Of a stretch of DNA of 25,849 nt, positions 22,954-25,849 are shown in pieces. Source of the stretch: CAG-1138 sp964495385 (GTDB lineage: Bacteria > Bacillota > Clostridia > Christensenellales > CAG-917). The translations under genes were made by a program, and so were the position numbers. The notes beneath the pieces are model-generated. The model ran no database searches. It saw only the letters and a list, made by a program, of their open reading frames with translations, and had not been told where the DNA came from. Each line of letters begins with the position of its first letter. Position 1 is the stretch's first letter. The DNA is taken from NCBI GenBank assembly GCA_964495385.1, contig CAZBVO010000022.1:1-25849 (forward strand), given 5' to 3'.

Positions 22954-24069
22954 TTAAATCAATCCGAGGATAAGTCCGCCGACGATTGCGGAAGCAATCT
23001 GTCCGGAGACGTTTGCGCCTGCGGCGTGCATCAAAAGGTGGTTGGTAGGGTCGGCTTCCAAGCCCAATTTTTGCACCGTTCTGGCAGCCATCGGGAACGC
23101 CGATATGCCTGCCGCACCGATCATAGGGTTGATTTTCTTTTTGGAAACGAGGTTAAGCCCCTTGCAAAGCATAACGCCTGCCACGGTGTCGAACACGAAT
23201 GCGAACAGACCGAAGCCCATAATCATCAACGTTTCGACCGTAACAAAGTTTTCGGCCTGCATTTGGAAAGCGATGGTGATGCCCAACAACAAAGTTATGA
23301 GATTGGACAAATTGTTTTGAGCGGTGTCGCTTAAAGTGTTGACCACTCCGCACTCCCTCAGCAAGTTTCCGAACATCAGGAAGCCCACAAGAGCCAACGA
23401 GCTCGGAGCAATAAGGCCGGCCACCAACGTAACGATGATAGGGAACAAAATTTTGGTCAGTTTGCTTGTGGAATCCGGGGTGTAATCCATGCGAATGAGG
23501 CGTTCTTTTTTGGTGGTTATCGCCTTCACTACCGCCGGTTGAATGATAGGAACCAACGCCATATACGAATATGCAACAACCATTATTGCGCCCAAATACT
23601 TGCTGTTGAGGGCGATGGCAACCATGATGGACGTCGGGCCGTCTGCAGCACCGATGATACCGATGGATGCGGCGTCGCCGATATCAAATCCGCAAAGCGA
23701 TGCAAGCAAAATGGTAAGGAATATACCGAACTGCGCCGCACCGCCAACCAAAAAGAGCTTAGGGTTTGCCAGCAACGGACCGAAATCGATCATAGCACCT
23801 ATACCGATAAACAGCAATATAGGCATGGCCTCGCTGGCCTCGATGCCGACTTTAAACAACCATTCGATTACGCCTGCGCTTGTCGAACCCGGGGTTGTCA
23901 ATACGTTGGACAGCGGTATGTTGACCAATATCGCGCCAAAACCCATAGGCAAAAGCAACGACGGCTCGATTTCAAATTTGATAGCCAGAAAAATAAGCAG
24001 TCCGCCCACAACCCACATCACAACGTGTTGCCAGGTCACCTGAGCGATAGCTTCGGTTAGAAACTCCAT
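22954..24069 (-). CDS. Sodium ion-translocating decarboxylase beta subunit (OadB-like)
   Basis: A 371-residue polytopic membrane protein. It couples decarboxylation of carboxybiotin to Na+ export. Conserved elements are IGIIGAADGPTSI with Asp143 (the region IIIa Asp essential for Na+ in studied homologues) and GANVSGQIAS near the C-terminus (from about 351). The length is that of the short GcdB/MmdB/OadB type. Start ATG 24069 has AAGGAGG. It is first in a two-gene operon with the gamma subunit. Whether the partner decarboxylates oxaloacetate, methylmalonyl-CoA or glutaconyl-CoA cannot be told from these subunits. Confidence 0.93.
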   Translation of the reverse strand: MEFLTEAIAQVTWQHVVMWVVGGLLIFLAIKFEIEPSLLLPMGFGAILVNIPLSNVLTTPGSTSAGVIEWLFKVGIEASEAMPILLFIGIGAMIDFGPLLANPKLFLVGGAAQFGIFLTILLASLCGFDIGDAASIGIIGAADGPTSIMVAIALNSKYLGAIMVVAYSYMALVPIIQPAVVKAITTKKERLIRMDYTPDSTSKLTKILFPIIVTLVAGLIAPSSLALVGFLMFGNLLRECGVVNTLSDTAQNNLSNLITLLLGITIAFQMQAENFVTVETLMIMGFGLFAFVFDTVAGVMLCKGLNLVSKKKINPMIGAAGISAFPMAARTVQKLGLEADPTNHLLMHAAGANVSGQIASAIVGGLILGLI

Positions 24070-24098
24070 AATTCCTCCTTAGGAAAAAACTATAGTTT

Positions 24099-24127
24099 AT
24101 TTTATCAACATATCCGTTCGATGTCAA
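24099..24127 (-). promoter_or_regulatory. Sigma-A promoter of the oadB-oadG operon
   Basis: On the minus strand, TTGACA (24127-24122), a 17-nt spacer and TAAAAT (24104-24099). Confidence 0.8.
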
Positions 24128-24214
24128 GCAATAGCTTAAACATCTTGTTTTCGGACGCTTATTCGTGGCGTTTAGGTTCTTAATTTAAAACAAACGACAG
24201 GCTTTCGGTTTGTT

Positions 24215-24244
24215 AAAACAAAAACGGAAGGCAAAGCCTTCCGT
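24215..24244 (-). terminator. Terminator after the CPCC-domain gene
   Basis: On the minus strand, ACGGAAGGC-TTT-GCCTTCCGT followed by TTTTGTTTT; a perfect 9-bp stem ten bases after the stop codon. Confidence 0.87.
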
Positions 24245-24253
24245 CTGCGTAAA

Positions 24254-25042
24254 TCACAAATTTTCGTCCTGCCCGCGCGTAAACTCCGATGGCGGAATTT
24301 CGTAAAGACGCGGAACCCTTACGTGCGGCAAATCTTTTTTGCTGCAAGCGTAAAACTCCAAAAAATTGCGGCGAGCCTCCGTCAGCGATACTCGGTTTGC
24401 GTTGTCGGCATCGTCGGGATTGTCAACGTCTTCCCAAAAACACACAGGACATATGAAGTAAGTTCCGCCCGGCTCCTCGGTGTAGGTCAGATAACCGCAG
24501 CACGGACAAGCATACCTTTCGATAACCGGCACGCCGTCCTCGGTCAGGCGAAATCCTTTGCTCAGGTGGTTGAATTCGATTGAGTTTCGGTTTTCTTCCG
24601 ACAAAAGCTTCAAAAGCCCGTTTGCCGTCAAAAAATTGACCATTTCGTCATAGTTGTAAAAATAATACAACAGCTCGCACGAATGAATCAAACCGTTCTT
24701 TTTCGGCACAAACGACACCATGTACACCTTGCCCAGCCGCCCGGCGGAAAGCATTTTCAGGTTGCTTTTTTCCAGTCGCCGCTTGCCTTGATAAAACGCC
24801 TCGTCATCCTCGGAAAAATCGGCGCGCTTTTCAAACATGAGTTTCCCCAAATACAACAAAACAAAATAGTTGCCGACCGCCACCGCCGCAAGCGTTGCGG
24901 TCGTCAACAAAATGGCTGTCGGAAGCCCCCAATCCTCCTTGAAAAGCAGCACAAAAATCACGTCAAACACCAAAAACATCGGCACGATTATGCGTGTTGT
25001 TATGCTGATTGCAAGTTTTTTGTTGTAGTTGCGTTTTTTCAT
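24254..25042 (-). CDS. Two-TM membrane protein with a C-terminal CPCC Cys-rich domain
   Basis: A 262-residue protein. Two membrane helices (about 11-33 and 40-64) are followed by a soluble middle region and a CPCC-type domain: CPCC at 179-182, Tyr195, and CPVCFWED at 198-205. Four Cys in two pairs suggest a zinc ribbon. CPCC domains are usually found in small free-standing proteins; here the domain is attached to a membrane anchor and preceded by about 110 extra residues. Start ATG 25042 has only a weak upstream site (AAAGGCG). It is probably co-transcribed with the isochorismatase gene upstream, since I see no clear promoter in the 103-base gap. The function is unknown. Confidence 0.8.
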   Translation of the reverse strand: MKKRNYNKKLAISITTRIIVPMFLVFDVIFVLLFKEDWGLPTAILLTTATLAAVAVGNYFVLLYLGKLMFEKRADFSEDDEAFYQGKRRLEKSNLKMLSAGRLGKVYMVSFVPKKNGLIHSCELLYYFYNYDEMVNFLTANGLLKLLSEENRNSIEFNHLSKGFRLTEDGVPVIERYACPCCGYLTYTEEPGGTYFICPVCFWEDVDNPDDADNANRVSLTEARRNFLEFYACSKKDLPHVRVPRLYEIPPSEFTRGQDENL

Positions 25043-25121
25043 GTTTCGCCTTTTAATTACATATTGCGGCGTTTATGCCCAAATATTGCACAATTTATCC
25101 GCCGTTTTGGTTGATGTTTAT

Positions 25122-25145
25122 CTTTGCTCGGTTTTTCGAGCAAAG
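25122..25145 (-). other. Hairpin directly after the isochorismatase stop
   Basis: CTTTGCTCG / CGAGCAAAG, a perfect 9-bp stem with a six-base loop touching the stop codon. It lacks a T tract, so read-through into the CPCC gene is likely; it may be a weak terminator or an mRNA processing signal. Confidence 0.5.
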
Positions 25146-25652
25146 CTATATGACGTCTATTTGTACCGCGCGCATCGCATCCAGTGCGGTTTTGTGGCTT
25201 TGCTCGGTTACGCCGGCACAGCACGCCGAATCGATCACGATTCTCGTTTCCGGAAACGCCGCCTTCAACAGCATGGCGTTGGATATAACGCAAATGTCGG
25301 TGCAAAGTCCGCAAAGCTCTATTTCCTCCACTCTCGAGCGACCGCATTTTATGCGTTCCGCCAAATCGAGGCTGCCGAAAGTCGGTTTGTCGACTACGTC
25401 GGTTGCGTACGGCAAAAGCTCGTCGCAAACGGCGTGTCCCCGTGTTCCTCGGATGCAGTGCTCCACGGGTAGCCGCCGCCCCTCTTGGGTGCGCAAATAG
25501 TTTTCGCCGTGAGTATCGCGCGTAAAAATAACCGTTCCGTCAAAGTTTTGAACCTTGTTTACCACTTTAGGGACAATCGCACGGGCCGCATCGCTACCCA
25601 GGCTGCCCGTTATAAAATCGTTTTGCATATCGACGACGATTAGATATTTCAT
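25146..25652 (-). CDS. Isochorismatase-family hydrolase, nicotinamidase-like
   Basis: A 168-residue cytoplasmic cysteine hydrolase. The catalytic triad is visible: Asp8 in VVDMQNDF, Lys89 in DKPTFGS and Cys121 in GLCTDICV, the usual cis-peptide/TDxCV segment. Metal-site candidates are Asp46, His48 and His65 (TRDTH...LPVEHC), as in nicotinamidases of Clostridia. It would convert nicotinamide to nicotinate in NAD salvage. Start ATG 25652 with GAGAGGAAG just upstream. It has its own consensus-like promoter. Other members of the family hydrolyse other amides, so nicotinamidase is likely but not certain. Confidence 0.88.
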   Translation of the reverse strand: MKYLIVVDMQNDFITGSLGSDAARAIVPKVVNKVQNFDGTVIFTRDTHGENYLRTQEGRRLPVEHCIRGTRGHAVCDELLPYATDVVDKPTFGSLDLAERIKCGRSRVEEIELCGLCTDICVISNAMLLKAAFPETRIVIDSACCAGVTEQSHKTALDAMRAVQIDVI

Positions 25653-25693
25653 ACTTCCTCTCTTTTGCGCTGAGCGCTTTTGAATACTGTTTT

Positions 25694-25722
25694 ATTATAA
25701 ACCAATTTTGCCCGTCTTGCAA
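25694..25722 (-). promoter_or_regulatory. Sigma-A promoter of the isochorismatase-family gene
   Basis: On the minus strand, TTGCAA (25722-25717), a 17-nt spacer and a perfect TATAAT (25699-25694). Confidence 0.77.
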
Positions 25723-25769
25723 TATGTATTTGAAATTTTCCGCCCGTATCGGCCCTACCTTCCCCAAAA

Positions 25770-25795
25770 GCAAAAAAAATCACCCCGAAGGGTGA
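25770..25795 (-). terminator. Terminator of a minus-strand gene lying beyond the right edge
   Basis: TCACCC-TTCG-GGGTGA on the minus strand followed by a run of eight Ts. It marks the end of a gene that enters from the right. A frame stopping with TAG at 25812-25810 could be that gene's last codons, but only 12 codons are visible and I do not call it. Confidence 0.8.
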
Positions 25796-25849
25796 ATAAA
25801 AATCTGCGACTAACATCTTTTTTGCGTGTTCGCGAGCAAGCTCCAACAC

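Noticed and set aside
25649..25849. Minus-strand open frame reaching the right edge whose stop overlaps the isochorismatase start (ATGA)
   Set aside because: The overlap looks like translational coupling, but the frame runs through a strong terminator (25770-25795) and a promoter (25694-25722), and its sequence is not protein-like.

Overview
The window looks like the chromosome of an anaerobic, low-to-mid GC member of the Bacillota (Clostridia-like), probably uncultured and gut-associated. The support is strong AAGGAGG-type ribosome binding sites, repeated near-consensus sigma-A promoters (TTGACA, 17 nt, TATAAT), many intrinsic terminators, lipoproteins with Gram-positive lipoboxes, a BspA-type leucine-rich-repeat surface protein, a Feo iron system with a FeoB-associated Cys-rich protein, and parts of a sodium-pumping decarboxylase. 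I cannot name a genus. I see no rRNA, tRNA, CRISPR array, transposase or phage gene.

Layout. 1-160: the probable 3' end of a plus-strand gene and its terminator. 160-735: non-coding, with two ~200-bp direct repeats; the second lies in an element with 44-bp terminal inverted repeats. 784-4122 (minus): a 1112-residue surface lipoprotein with collagen-like segments, Cys-rich repeats, an SGNH hydrolase domain and a C-terminal LRR region. 4366-7241 (plus): a promoter, a likely yybP-ykoY manganese riboswitch with terminator, and a P2A-type Ca2+/Mn2+ ATPase. 7324-9562 (minus): a two-gene unit of a TetR regulator and a GH27 glycosidase carrying an inserted beta-domain. 9585-9716: a divergent control region with two near-identical operator-like sites flanking the feo promoter. 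9741-12912 (plus): feoA-like, feoA, feoB and the Cys-rich protein. 13073-17116 (plus): a large secreted, membrane-anchored protein with two calcineurin-like phosphoesterase domains. 17269-20984 (plus): leuS-serS. 21181-21975: a small lipoprotein (minus) and a 60-residue unknown protein (plus), divergent. 22148-22633 (plus): a GtrA-like membrane protein. 22711-24069 (minus): oadB-oadG-like sodium pump subunits. 24254-25652 (minus): an isochorismatase/nicotinamidase-like enzyme followed by a two-TM CPCC-domain protein. The right edge holds a terminator for a gene outside the window.

How it fits together. Metal homeostasis is prominent: manganese-sensed export of Ca2+/Mn2+ sits close to ferrous iron uptake. 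Envelope functions follow (surface adhesin/hydrolase, secreted phosphoesterase, GtrA, lipoproteins), then housekeeping (leuS-serS) and Na+-coupled energy metabolism (OadB/G). No single new multi-gene defence or biosynthetic system is evident. The observations most worth checking are the in-frame repeat-flanked SGNH cassette, the TetR/feo control region, the FeoB acidic insert, the GH27 insert and the riboswitch-ATPase pair.
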